DNA of 64,000 nt from Bifidobacterium cebidarum (GCF_009193305.1 NZ_WBVS01000003.1:248001-312000); one strand, 5' to 3'. Counted from the stretch's first letter, positions 47,769-56,142 are shown. The notes: a model not told the origin generated them from the letters alone. A program made the numbers and translations.

Positions 47769-48551
47769 ATGGCGGACAAGGAAGCAAAGCCCAAGAAGCA
47801 AAGCACGATCAAGCAGGTTATTCAGATCTACAAGTACACGGCCAAGGAAGACAAGGCCCTGCCATGGCTTGAAGCCGGCTCCTTCCTGCTGCCGGTCGTG
47901 GTCATGATCATCATCGGTCTGATTTTCAAGTGGTCTTGGCTCACTTGGATCTTCCTGATGATCACCGCCGTGATGTTGGGCCTGCTGTTCGCCACGATGA
48001 TGCTGACCCGTCGCGCGGATGCCGTGGGCTACAAGCAGATCGACGGCAAGCCAGGTGCCGCCATCGGCGTGCTCAGCAACATGAGCAAGGCCGGTTTCGA
48101 CTTCCCGCAGGAGCCGGTGTGGATCGATCCGAAGACCAAGGATGCCATTTGGCGCGGCACTTCGATGAACGGCATCTACCTGATCGGCGAAGGTGATTAC
48201 GGCCGCATCATGAAGGCCATGGACCGCCAGGAACGTGAAATCAAGGGCGTCACCGCCGGCTCCTCCATTCCGGTCTATCGCATCCCTGTGGGCCATGGCC
48301 CCAAGCAGGTGCCGCTGGATAAGCTGCGCGACAAGGTGACCCACTCCAAGAGCTACGAACCGACCAACCACAAGAATGCGCTGATCGCAAAGATTCATCC
48401 GCGCCGCCGCTTCCTGCTGACCAAGGCCGAGATGGCCACGCTGAACGATCGTCTGCGCACGCTGCAGGCCAAGACCGGCTACAACATCCCGAAGGGCATC
48501 GACCCCTACCACCCGCAGAAGGTCTCCCGTCGCGCGATGCGCGGCCGCTGA
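47769..48551 (+). CDS. DUF4191 family membrane protein
   Basis: A 260-residue protein of the actinobacterial DUF4191 family. Two adjacent hydrophobic helices (GSFLLPVVVMIIIGLIFKW, then LTWIFLMITAVMLGLLFATM) lie near residues 38-80 after a basic N-terminus, and a cytosolic domain of about 170 residues follows (GYKQIDGKPGAAIGVLSNM). AAGGAAAG precedes the ATG. It is followed by a strong terminator and then glnA, a common actinobacterial neighbourhood. The function is unknown. Confidence 0.85.
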   Translation: MADKEAKPKKQSTIKQVIQIYKYTAKEDKALPWLEAGSFLLPVVVMIIIGLIFKWSWLTWIFLMITAVMLGLLFATMMLTRRADAVGYKQIDGKPGAAIGVLSNMSKAGFDFPQEPVWIDPKTKDAIWRGTSMNGIYLIGEGDYGRIMKAMDRQEREIKGVTAGSSIPVYRIPVGHGPKQVPLDKLRDKVTHSKSYEPTNHKNALIAKIHPRRRFLLTKAEMATLNDRLRTLQAKTGYNIPKGIDPYHPQKVSRRAMRGR

Positions 48552-48578
48552 TCCTCTCTGCGGCTGATTTCCATTAGT

Positions 48579-48623
48579 AAAGCCCTGTCAATTCATTGTC
48601 GCAATGGATTGACAGGGCTTTTT
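48579..48623 (+). terminator. Rho-independent terminator before glnA
   Basis: AAAGCCCTGTCAAT (48579-48592) pairs perfectly over 14 bases with ATTGACAGGGCTTT and is followed by TTT. It ends the DUF4191 transcript and isolates glnA. Confidence 0.9.
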
Positions 48624-48732
48624 GCATGCCCAAACTGTCCACTTTGCGGACGAAGTTACCATGCCATGGCATTGTGCTGAAAAAAATAATTCCTTGAAAT
48701 TCCGCGGTTTATGAATTCCCATCAACCAGTAC

Positions 48733-48770
48733 GAAACATTCTCGTAACCCAAGTTTCGAGCTTGCGAAAC
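48733..48770. promoter_or_regulatory. Candidate nitrogen-regulator site before glnA
   Basis: GAAAC (48733), GTAAC (48744) and GAAAC (48766) lie at 11-bp or 22-bp steps, 52-89 bases upstream of the GTG. GlnR-type operators of actinobacteria combine GTnAC and GaAAC half-sites six bases apart. The order here is not the exact consensus, so this remains a suggestion. Confidence 0.35.
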
Positions 48771-48821
48771 GCACGATTTTACGATGGATATCGTTAAATT
48801 CCACACGAAAGGAGCGGTCCC

Positions 48822-50258
48822 GTGACCGAACTCAAGTCCAAGGAAGACGCCGAGGCCCTTATCAATAAGGAAGGCATCGAGTATGTCTCCGTCCGTTTCA
48901 CCGATCTTATCGGCGTTCAGCAGCACTTCACCGTGCCGGCTAGCGAGTTCCTGAAGGACGCCTTCACCGACGGCATGCCGTTCGATGGTTCCTCCGTCCA
49001 GGGCTTCCAGGCCATCAACGAGTCTGATATGAAGCTGGTGCCGGACGTTACCACCGCGTTCGTCGATCCGTTCCGCAAGCACAAGACCCTCGACGTGGCG
49101 TTCTCCATCGTCGACCCGCTGACCGACGAGCCGTACTCCCGCGATCCTCGTCAGGTCGCCGGTAAGGCCGAGGCTTACCTGAAGTCCACCGGCATCGCCG
49201 ACACCGCATCCTTCGCTCCCGAAGCCGAGTTCTTCATCTTCGACAAGGTCCGCTTCGAGAACGGCATGAACCGTTCCTTCTACGAGGTCGACTCCATCGA
49301 GGCTCCGTGGAACTCCGGCGTTGACGTTGAAGAAGACGGCACCCCGAACATCGGCTTCAAGAACCGCGTCAAGCGCGGCTACTTCCCGGTCCCGCCGATT
49401 GACCACACCCAGGACCTGCGCGACGACATGGTCGCCAACCTGCAGAAGGTCGGCCTGATCCTCGAGCGTTCCCACCACGAGGTGGCCGGCGCTGGCCAGC
49501 AGGAAATCAACTACCGCTTCAACACCCTGCAGCACGCAGGCGACGACCTGATGAAGTACAAGTATGTCGTCCACGAGACCGCTGCTCTGGCCGGCAAGTC
49601 CGCCACCTTCATGCCGAAGCCGATCGCTGGCGACAACGGCACTGGCATGCACTGTCACCAGTCCCTGTGGAAGGACGGCAAGCCGCTGTTCTACGACGAG
49701 AAGGGCTACGCCGGCCTGTCCGACCTGGCTCGCTGGTACATCGGCGGCCTGATCAAGCACTCCTCCTCCGTGCTGGCCTTCACCAACCCGTCCCTGAACT
49801 CCTATCACCGTCTGGTTCCGGGCTTCGAGGCTCCGGTCAACCTGGTGTACTCCGCTCGCAACCGTTCCGCAGCCATTCGTATTCCGCTGGCTGGCACCTC
49901 CCCGGCTGCAAAGCGTATCGAGTTCCGCGCTCCGGATCCGTCCTGCAACCCGTTCCTCGCCTTCTCCGCTCAGCTGATGGCTGGCCTGGACGGCATCCTG
50001 AACCACATCGAGCCTCCGGAGCCGGTCGACAAGGATCTCTACGAGCTGCCGCCGGAAGAGCACGCCGGCATCAAGCAGGTCCCGAGCTCCCTGTCTGAGG
50101 CTATGGACGCCCTGGAAGAGGACCATGACTTCCTCACCGCCGGCGACGTCTTCACCGACGACCTCATTGAGACCTGGATTGGCCTCAAGCGCGACGAGAT
50201 CGATCAGGCTCGCCTGACCCCGACCCCGCTCGAGTACGAGCTCTACTACCACATCTGA
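48822..50258 (+). CDS. glnA: Glutamine synthetase, type I
   Basis: A 478-residue dodecameric GSI that makes glutamine from glutamate, ammonia and ATP. Conserved parts are [56 protein letters not shown] and RSAAIRIP. Tyr407 in [11 protein letters not shown] is the adenylylation site of GSI-beta enzymes, so activity is probably controlled by GlnE. It starts with GTG preceded by AAAGGAG. Its codon use is strongly biased as in highly expressed genes. Terminators bracket it, so it is monocistronic. Confidence 0.97.
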   Translation: MTELKSKEDAEALINKEGIEYVSVRFTDLIGVQQHFTVPASEFLKDAFTDGMPFDGSSVQGFQAINESDMKLVPDVTTAFVDPFRKHKTLDVAFSIVDPLTDEPYSRDPRQVAGKAEAYLKSTGIADTASFAPEAEFFIFDKVRFENGMNRSFYEVDSIEAPWNSGVDVEEDGTPNIGFKNRVKRGYFPVPPIDHTQDLRDDMVANLQKVGLILERSHHEVAGAGQQEINYRFNTLQHAGDDLMKYKYVVHETAALAGKSATFMPKPIAGDNGTGMHCHQSLWKDGKPLFYDEKGYAGLSDLARWYIGGLIKHSSSVLAFTNPSLNSYHRLVPGFEAPVNLVYSARNRSAAIRIPLAGTSPAAKRIEFRAPDPSCNPFLAFSAQLMAGLDGILNHIEPPEPVDKDLYELPPEEHAGIKQVPSSLSEAMDALEEDHDFLTAGDVFTDDLIETWIGLKRDEIDQARLTPTPLEYELYYHI

Positions 50259-50280
50259 TAGGTAGTTCAAGGTCATAAGT

Positions 50281-50316
50281 AAAGCCCCAGTTGCTTGAAG
50301 CAGCTGGGGCTTTATC
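50281..50316 (+). terminator. Terminator after glnA
   Basis: AAAGCCCCAG (50281-50290) and CTGGGGCTTT (50304-50313) pair with an inner TGCTT/AAGCA extension, 23 bases past the glnA stop. The T residues within the arm serve as the T-tract. Confidence 0.85.
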
Positions 50317-50360
50317 GTTTCTGTATATATCGAAATATATCGAAAATAAGAGAGTCGAAG

Positions 50361-50735
50361 CTAAAATAGCGGCTCCATGCCTTCAGCCAGAGGCTTACGG
50401 GTCTTGGTCACCCTACCGGCATAACGCGCATACACCAGCCAACTACCATCCTGGTTTTCCATCCGAGCTTCGAATTTACCGCCCTCAAAACCACGACGCT
50501 CACCATTGCGGATCTTCAGCACCGCCTTATTGGCTGCCGCGCGATTAGCTGACTCGCCCACCTTATACCAGCCGGGATGCGCCTTCAGCCACGCCGCCAA
50601 AGCCGGCCCATTGCGCTTGATCTGCGGCCGTGAATCCTCAAGCTGCGCATCATATCCTTTTCTACGGCACTGCTGCAGGAAATGCGCCGCCTCTAGCGGG
50701 TCATCAAAAGCTACCCTGATCGTCGTTTTTCCCAT
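50361..50735 (-). CDS. Small basic protein of unknown function
   Basis: A 124-residue protein I do not recognise. It begins MGKTTIRVAFDDPLEAAHFL, continues with a basic region QIKRNGPALAAWLKAHPGWY and ends with a beta-rich part (GFEGGKFEARMENQDGSWLVYARYAG). No membrane segment, signal peptide or cysteine pattern is visible apart from one Cys. No clear ribosome-binding site precedes the ATG. It is convergent with glnA and divergent from the cation efflux gene. Codon use and length make it a likely real gene. The G/W-containing core could bind nucleic acid, but that is a guess. Confidence 0.6.
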   Translation of the reverse strand: MGKTTIRVAFDDPLEAAHFLQQCRRKGYDAQLEDSRPQIKRNGPALAAWLKAHPGWYKVGESANRAAANKAVLKIRNGERRGFEGGKFEARMENQDGSWLVYARYAGRVTKTRKPLAEGMEPLF

Positions 50736-50827
50736 GAGAGGTTAGTATACCTCGCAGCAACATGGGTCATACCGAGAACATACCGTTATGGGCGCCTATA
50801 ATGCTGCCTCGGAAGAGGGAATGCATC

Positions 50828-51787
50828 ATGTCTAATCAGAAGAATGCAGGCGCAGCAGTCAAAGCGGCCTTACTTGCCAATGTAGGCGTCGCATGTGCGA
50901 AATTCGCGGCGGCGGCCTTCACCGGTTCATCATCAATGTTTTCGGAATCCGTGCACTCGGTGGCTGATTGCGCCAACGAACTCGTACTGATGCTGGGAGA
51001 CAAGGCCTCCGACCATAAGTCACGCGGCGATCATCCGTTTGGTCTGCATCGTGTGAAGTATCTGGCCAGTTTCATCGTGGCGACTTTGCTGTTCTTCGTC
51101 GGCGGCGTTTTCGCGGTCTCACAGGCGGCCGGCAAACTCGCCGGCCTGATCGAAGGCACTGTGCCACGCGAGGCGGAATCCGTGGAACTCATCGCAGCAC
51201 TGGTTGTGGTGGGTGTTTCCGCCTGCTTGGAAGGTTATGGTCTGCACACTTCGGTGCATGAGGCGCGCGAACGTATGAAGCGTGTCAAGGTTGAGGACGA
51301 TTCCCTCGTCGGCTTCTGGCGCCGCACCAAGTCCGCCGAGCTGGCCTCCGTAATGATGGAGGATACGCTGGCGCTTATTGGTTTGGCGTTCGCAGGGCTC
51401 GGCATTGGCTTGTCCATTGTGACCGGCGACGAGCTCTATGATGCCATCGGCGGCATGCTCGTCGGCTTGGTATTGGTCTGCGGGTCGGCCGCCCTGGCCT
51501 TTAAGTCCGGCTCCCTGCTGGTCGGCGAAAGCCTTGACCCCAGCACACGCGCCCAGGTGGTCAAAGCCGTGGAAGGCACTGATGGTGTGGATCGCCTGAT
51601 CAATATGCAGGCGATCCATATGGATGAGGATTCCGTGCTGCTCTGTCTGAAAGTGGAAACCTCGAAGCTCGATTGCGATTTTGACGTGCAGACAGTCGAC
51701 AAAATCGAGACCAATATCCGCGGCGCTTTGCCGTGGTATGAGTGGGAAATCTACGTCGAACCGGACATCTGGCGGGCACAGCATTAA
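50828..51787 (+). CDS. Cation diffusion facilitator family transporter
   Basis: A 319-residue CDF family metal/proton antiporter. The first helices carry the signature SVHSVADCANELVLMLG, followed by DHPFGLHRVKYLASFIVATL. Later helices include LALIGLAFAGLGIGLSIV and IGGMLVGLVLVCGSAALAF. A C-terminal cytosolic domain of about 90 residues follows (LDPSTRAQVVKAVEGTDGVD). It probably exports Zn, Mn or Fe. The ATG is preceded by GAGGG; 22 upstream codons of the same frame were not used. A long inverted-repeat element begins 70 bases downstream. Confidence 0.87.
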   Translation: MSNQKNAGAAVKAALLANVGVACAKFAAAAFTGSSSMFSESVHSVADCANELVLMLGDKASDHKSRGDHPFGLHRVKYLASFIVATLLFFVGGVFAVSQAAGKLAGLIEGTVPREAESVELIAALVVVGVSACLEGYGLHTSVHEARERMKRVKVEDDSLVGFWRRTKSAELASVMMEDTLALIGLAFAGLGIGLSIVTGDELYDAIGGMLVGLVLVCGSAALAFKSGSLLVGESLDPSTRAQVVKAVEGTDGVDRLINMQAIHMDEDSVLLCLKVETSKLDCDFDVQTVDKIETNIRGALPWYEWEIYVEPDIWRAQH

Positions 51788-51856
51788 GCTTCTGGCTAGC
51801 CCGACTACCATCTGCTAATCTCCGTCGGCTGCACTGCCGTCTCCGCCGATAACTCC

Positions 51857-52015
51857 GCAGCGAATGGTTCTCGATAAGAACCGTGTGGGGATTCTTCGGG
51901 CGCAATCGCACATAACCAAGCCGGAATTGCTGAAATGAAGCCAATCCCAGCTCTGTGCGGTCGAGTGATAATGTGTACTTTCCCCGCACGGTTCTTATTG
52001 AGAACCATTCGCTGC
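51857..52015. repeat. 159-bp inverted-ended element, copy A
   Basis: The element begins GCAGCGAATGGTTCTCGATA and ends with the near-perfect reverse complement (GAGAACCATTCGCTGC), giving inverted termini of about 34 bases with two differences. GGTTCT/AGAACC inside each end can fold into a small hairpin. The interior is shared with copies B (inverted) and C. It is too short to code for a transposase, so it is a MITE-like or palindromic repeat. The roughly 290-base gap up to the next gene is mostly this element. Confidence 0.85.
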
Positions 52016-52077
52016 GAGGCAGCAATGTGGATAACTCCAGAAGCTCGAACCACATACCCCGAATTAGCTTGCGCACC

Positions 52078-52962
52078 ATGTCTCAAGACATTTACCGTCA
52101 GGACATGGTTTCTTTTATAAATGAAAACATTGCTGCTAGGAGAAAAATAGAGCGCGACCGTTGCAATGAGGCAGCGCAACGTACTCGTCGACCTTTGCGC
52201 ATTGGTTTTATCAATGCGGCGACCTATTGGGGTGCGCCAATCCCTAAGAATTGTTCCTTGGCCCCTGATCTGGTTCATGCAACCGTATCGAATGCGTCCA
52301 TGCGGAGCGAAATTCAAGGGGTTTCGTTTCATGTCTTCAAGGGCAAGGAAGAATATTGCAAACGTGAGTATGAGCGATTCTGGGTAACGTCACCAGCCAT
52401 GACCTGGGCTCAAATGGCCAAGTATTGCAGCGTGGAGGAACTCGCTGCTTTAGGCTCAGCATTAATGAGCCGTCATCGCAGCCGCAAAGTCACGACGCTG
52501 GACAAGTTGAAACGGTATTTGGAATCCAGCCCGAGATTCGTAGGCCGCAATACCTGTCTCACCGCTCTGCCGTACATAGTAGAGAACACGGATTCGCCAC
52601 CAGAGACAACGCTATATGGAACACTTAACGACTCAGGTCTTGGATCTCCGATTCCGAATTATCGCATTGATCTCGGTAATTCCTATGTCATTGTTGATAT
52701 GGCCTACCCTGATTGCAAAGTCGCTTTCGAGTATCAAGGCGCATATCATGCAGATACTGCTCAAATGCGTGCGGATATGGCACGCATCAATAAGTTGCAA
52801 ATGCATGGCTGGGTTGTCATATTGGTCACCGCCGATGATTTTCGCTCCCCTGAAGCTCGACAGCATTTTATTGATATGGCAAAGACCATGGTCAATCGGC
52901 AACGACATCTTGTCTGGTCGTCTCGTCTCTGGGATTTTCCCGCAGCGAATGGTTCTCAATAA
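52078..52962 (+). CDS. Nuclease-fold (DUF559/Vsr-like) protein of unknown role
   Basis: A 294-residue protein with A+T-richer composition than its neighbours. The N-terminal half is helical and basic. The C-terminal part (about residues 170-275) has PPETTLYGTL, then a core YRIDLGNSYVIVDMAYPDCK, VAFEYQGAYH and DMARINKLQMHGWVVILVTA. The E...D...E-x-Q pattern with Glu, Asp and Glu-Tyr-Gln resembles the DUF559/Vsr-like PD-(D/E)xK endonuclease fold common in actinobacteria. The last codons (AANGSQ and the stop) lie inside the 159-bp repeat. No good ribosome-binding site is visible; the start could also be 52108 or upstream. It may be a stand-alone mobile nuclease or defence gene, but function is unproven. 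Confidence 0.65.
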   Translation: MSQDIYRQDMVSFINENIAARRKIERDRCNEAAQRTRRPLRIGFINAATYWGAPIPKNCSLAPDLVHATVSNASMRSEIQGVSFHVFKGKEEYCKREYERFWVTSPAMTWAQMAKYCSVEELAALGSALMSRHRSRKVTTLDKLKRYLESSPRFVGRNTCLTALPYIVENTDSPPETTLYGTLNDSGLGSPIPNYRIDLGNSYVIVDMAYPDCKVAFEYQGAYHADTAQMRADMARINKLQMHGWVVILVTADDFRSPEARQHFIDMAKTMVNRQRHLVWSSRLWDFPAANGSQ

Positions 52963-53100
52963 GAAACATGCAGGGAAAACGCACATTACCACACAACCGC
53001 ACAGGGCTGAAATCGGCTCCATTCCGCCAATTCCAACCCAATCATGTGCGATTACGCCCGAGGAATCCCCGCACAGTTCTTATTGAGAACCATTCGCTGC
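52942..53100. repeat. 159-bp inverted-ended element, copy B (inverted orientation)
   Basis: Same length and ends as copy A (starts GCAGCGAATGGTTCTCAATA, ends ATTGAGAACCATTCGCTGC). Its interior matches copies A and C only when reverse-complemented. The left end supplies the final codons and stop of the nuclease-like gene. It fills most of the 324-base gap before the ABC-F gene; the rest is the leader described separately. Confidence 0.85.
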
Positions 53101-53171
53101 GGGGTATGCTATGCTGACATAGCTTTACAAGCAGCACAAGGGAGACATACTAGATTGCTGATCTGATAGCC

Positions 53172-53237
53172 GCGGATACCGTAACAGGATTATGCGCATT
53201 GATGCGCGCTGCCGTGTTGCTATCAATCTGTATCCGC
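53172..53237 (+). promoter_or_regulatory. Leader hairpin of the ABC-F gene
   Basis: GCGGATAC (53172-53179) and GTATCCGC (53230-53237) form a perfect 8-bp stem enclosing the start of the possible leader peptide frame. Such leaders with a peptide and alternative hairpins are known to control antibiotic-resistance ABC-F genes; here that is inferred. Confidence 0.4.
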
Positions 53238-53251
53238 CGCCATCAGAGTAG
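53192..53251 (+). CDS. Possible 19-residue leader peptide with Pro-Pro-Pro
   Basis: ATG at 53192 opens a 19-codon frame (MRIDARCRVAINLYPPPSE) that ends with TAG at 53251, 36 bases before the ABC-F start. AGGA precedes the ATG, but only two bases away, so initiation may be weak. Three consecutive Pro codons (CCG CCG CCA) near the end are a known ribosome-stalling context. The frame overlaps both arms of the 53172-53237 hairpin. It is a candidate only. Confidence 0.35.
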   Translation: MRIDARCRVAINLYPPPSE

Positions 53252-53286
53252 ATGCCAAGGCAGCGCCTTATCATCAGGAAGGTGTC

Positions 53287-54873
53287 ATGCAACCTATCAA
53301 TCTCTCGTTGAGCAATATCACATTTACTTACCCATCATCCAGTGAGCCTCTTTTTACCCAGATCAGTTGCACTTTCCCGCAAGGCTGGACTGCTGTACTG
53401 GGTGATAATGGCATAGGCAAATCAACCTTAATGGCGATTACGCAAGGCAAACTCCGCCCTGATAGCGGACACGTGACGCCACGCAATCTCGTTTTTAGCT
53501 ATTGCCCGCAAGATATATCCGATCAGCCTCTCGACCTAGAAGACTTCGCCTCCGATTGGCAGCCTGGAGCAATCAGGCTGCGCGAAAGACTCGGCATTGA
53601 AGATGACTGGCCTTATCGGTACGACTCATTGTCTGGAGGAGAAAAGAAGCGTTTGCAAATCGCATGCGCACTGATACGGGATCCCGATGCGCTCATTCTG
53701 GATGAGCCCACCAATCATGTTGATGCACCAACCAAACGTGCCATTATCGCTGCTATGCGCGAATACCATGGCATTGGCGTTGTCGTCTCGCATGATGTGA
53801 CATTGATCGATGCGACTTGCACGCGATGCGTCATGTTTGAACGTCGACACGTTGGTGGTCAGAATCACACCGAAGTCATCACTTACCAAGGCAATTACAG
53901 TCAAGCCATCAAGCAACAGCAATGCAATGAACGCGCTGCTTTGGAACGGCTTTCCGATATCCGCCGGGAAGTAAAACGGTTAGAATCCGCGCAATCGCAA
54001 CGTTTTGCCAAGGTGCAGCAGGTCGAGTACACCAAGCGACATGGCGAGCGCATCAATCCGAAAGATCATGATGCACGCAACCGTAGGAATCTGGCAAAAA
54101 TGACCGGACTGGATTCTGGAGTCAGTCAATCATACGCACAGCTTAATGGACGTCTCGCCCAAGCAAGGCGGACCGGCGAGACTATATCAACGGCCTCCAA
54201 ACGATATAACGGCAATATCTGGATAGATATTGCGCCTAGCGGCAAACGAGAATTAATCCGTCTTGAGCCAAGAGTCATACCATTTGACGGACATCGATCT
54301 GGGAAAGAACTACTGGCTCAGCCTGTATGCAGGGCAACCCAGACAGGAGAGCAAATACATTTGGCTTTCCCGAAGGAAGGATCTCCAGTCGGCCTGATTA
54401 TTCCGCGCATCAGTGTTGGTCCGCGCGATCATTTTGTCATCACAGGACCGAATGGCGCCGGTAAATCAACATTGATTCGTACGATGATTGATGCTGCCAC
54501 AGATGTTCCGACAATGATAATCCAACAAAATACAACAATTGCAGATGCTAATCAAGCGAGGACCTTGCTACAAAGTATGCCCTCAAGCGATAAGTCGATG
54601 GTATTAAGCGCATATGCACAGCTCAATGCCAATCCGGACCAGCTCCATCAGACCGGACTGCTCTCTCCTGGAGAGTTGCGCAAATTGATGCTATGCCTTG
54701 GACTGGTAAGGAAACCGCAGCTCATTGTGATGGATGAGCCTACAAATCATCTTGATTTGCATTCCAAGAAAGCATTCGCCCGCGTACTTTGCGACTACCC
54801 TGGAGCATTGATTATCGTTTCGCATGATGACTGGTTTGTGCGGCAACTTACCACAGCGAATGGTTCTCATTAA
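53287..54873 (+). CDS. ABC-F family ATPase (ribosome-associated type)
   Basis: A 528-residue protein with two ABC ATPase domains and no membrane helices, the ABC-F layout. Domain 1: GDNGIGKST at residues 39-47, signature LSGGEKKRL near 117 and LILDEPTNHVD. The basic linker (about 205-300, RREVKRLESAQSQRFAKVQQ, RNRRNLAKMTG) is the tRNA-interacting arm. Domain 2: GPNGAGKST near 395, an odd signature LSPGELRKL and LIVMDEPTNHLD. Codon use is A+T-richer than the surrounding genes. The C-terminus (LTTANGSH and stop) lies in repeat copy C. Such proteins protect or rescue ribosomes, some giving resistance to PTC-binding antibiotics. Confidence 0.88.
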   Translation: MQPINLSLSNITFTYPSSSEPLFTQISCTFPQGWTAVLGDNGIGKSTLMAITQGKLRPDSGHVTPRNLVFSYCPQDISDQPLDLEDFASDWQPGAIRLRERLGIEDDWPYRYDSLSGGEKKRLQIACALIRDPDALILDEPTNHVDAPTKRAIIAAMREYHGIGVVVSHDVTLIDATCTRCVMFERRHVGGQNHTEVITYQGNYSQAIKQQQCNERAALERLSDIRREVKRLESAQSQRFAKVQQVEYTKRHGERINPKDHDARNRRNLAKMTGLDSGVSQSYAQLNGRLAQARRTGETISTASKRYNGNIWIDIAPSGKRELIRLEPRVIPFDGHRSGKELLAQPVCRATQTGEQIHLAFPKEGSPVGLIIPRISVGPRDHFVITGPNGAGKSTLIRTMIDAATDVPTMIIQQNTTIADANQARTLLQSMPSSDKSMVLSAYAQLNANPDQLHQTGLLSPGELRKLMLCLGLVRKPQLIVMDEPTNHLDLHSKKAFARVLCDYPGALIIVSHDDWFVRQLTTANGSH

Positions 54874-55011
54874 GAACCGTGTGGGGATTCTTCAGGCGTA
54901 ATCGCACATGATTGGGCTGAGATTGGCGGAATGAAGCCGATTCCGACCCTGTCCGATTGTGCGGTAATGTGCACTTTCCCCGCACGGTTCTTATTGAGAA
55001 CCATTCGCTGC
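54853..55011. repeat. 159-bp inverted-ended element, copy C
   Basis: Same length, orientation and interior as copy A (GTGTGGGGATTCTTC near the left end and TTTCCCCGCACGGTTC near the right). It follows the ABC-F gene, whose last codons and stop it supplies, and stops 16 bases before the end of the Mrp gene. Confidence 0.85.
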
Positions 55012-55026
55012 GGGGTGTGGTATCGG

Positions 55027-56142
55027 TTACGCCATTAATTGCTCAGCCAAGGACCGGAACGTCTTGCTGATGCCGTCGGTACGCAATGCGCCGTCGGCAT
55101 CCAGCACGGCCGGACGGCCCGCCTCGCCGGTTTCGCGAACTTCAGGTTCCAATGGCAGTTGAGCCATCAGCGGCACATCATAGCCAAGTGCGTCGGTCAA
55201 CTGCTCGCTGACACGCTGACCACCGCCTTCGCCGAAAATGCGCAGCTGCTCACCCTTGTGCTCGTAGTAGCTCATGTTTTCCACAACGCCACGCACCTTC
55301 ATCGGCACCTGCAGGGCAACCAAGCCGGAACGCACGGCGATGTCGGACGCGGAAGGCTGCGGGGTCGTGATCACCACCAGTTCCGCATTCGGCAGCGCCT
55401 GCGCCACGGAAATCGCCATGTCACCGGTTCCCGGAGCCAAGTCAAGCAGCAGTACGTCCGGCTGCCCCCACCAGACGTCGGAGAGGAACTGCTCCAGAGA
55501 GCGCTGCAAACGCGGCCCGCGCCAGAGAATCGCGCGATCGGCACCGGCGAACATACCGATGGAGATGAGCTTGACACCCCAAGCCGTAACCGGCATCAGC
55601 ATGCCATTGAGGTTCGTCGGCTGCGTATGCACGCCGAACAGACGAGGCAGCGAGAAGCCGTAGATATCCGCGTCGATGGCAGCGGTGTCATAACCCAATG
55701 CCGCGAAGGTCGCCGCAAGATTTGCCGTCACCGAAGACTTACCCACTCCGCCCTTGCCGGAAGCGATGGCGAAGATACGGGTCTTGACGCCGGGTTTGTT
55801 GAATGGGTTCTGCTTGCGCTCGGCTTTCAGGTCGGCCACCAGGTCGTCCAGCTTGTCCCGGCTCATCGAGGAGACCTCAATGTGCGGGGTGAGTTTGGCA
55901 TCCGGATAGGAGGCGACCGCGCCGTTGATCTGATTGGTGATGGTTTCCGAAAGCGGGCAGCCTTCCACGGTGAGTTCCACGTGCACGGTAACGTCGTAAT
56001 CGCCGTTGACGCCATCCGCGGCAGGCACCGCGTTAATGGCGGCAATCATGCCTAGATCGGTAACCGATCGACCTAGTTCCGGGTCGATCACACGACTCAA
56101 ACGGCTGTAGATCGCTGCTTCAATCTCACGGGTTTCGCTCAT
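55027..56142 (-). CDS. Mrp/NBP35-type P-loop ATPase, iron-sulfur carrier-like
   Basis: A 371-residue protein with an N-terminal MIP18/DUF59 domain (about residues 6-98, IEAAIYSRLSRVIDPELGRS) and a C-terminal ParA/MinD-like ATPase with the deviant Walker A GKGGVGKSS at 129-137. It fits the Mrp/ApbC scaffold family that delivers Fe-S clusters. The CPxC cluster ligands usual near the ATPase C-terminus are missing: the place reads ENMSYYEHKGEQLRIFGEGGG (in parts ENMSYY and FGEGGG). The ATG at 56142 has AAGGAGG five bases upstream. Confidence 0.88.
   Translation of the reverse strand: MSETREIEAAIYSRLSRVIDPELGRSVTDLGMIAAINAVPAADGVNGDYDVTVHVELTVEGCPLSETITNQINGAVASYPDAKLTPHIEVSSMSRDKLDDLVADLKAERKQNPFNKPGVKTRIFAIASGKGGVGKSSVTANLAATFAALGYDTAAIDADIYGFSLPRLFGVHTQPTNLNGMLMPVTAWGVKLISIGMFAGADRAILWRGPRLQRSLEQFLSDVWWGQPDVLLLDLAPGTGDMAISVAQALPNAELVVITTPQPSASDIAVRSGLVALQVPMKVRGVVENMSYYEHKGEQLRIFGEGGGQRVSEQLTDALGYDVPLMAQLPLEPEVRETGEAGRPAVLDADGALRTDGISKTFRSLAEQLMA

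Noticed and set aside
48588-50276. 562-codon open frame on the minus strand
   Set aside because: Antisense to glnA. The strong codon bias of glnA leaves the opposite strand free of stops; the translation has no known motifs.
51857-55011. CRISPR array
   Set aside because: The three repeats are 159 bp with inverted ends and are separated by whole genes, not by short spacers; no cas genes are present.
51857-55011. Insertion sequence or integron
   Set aside because: No transposase or integrase frame is present, and no clear target-site duplication could be seen at the element ends.
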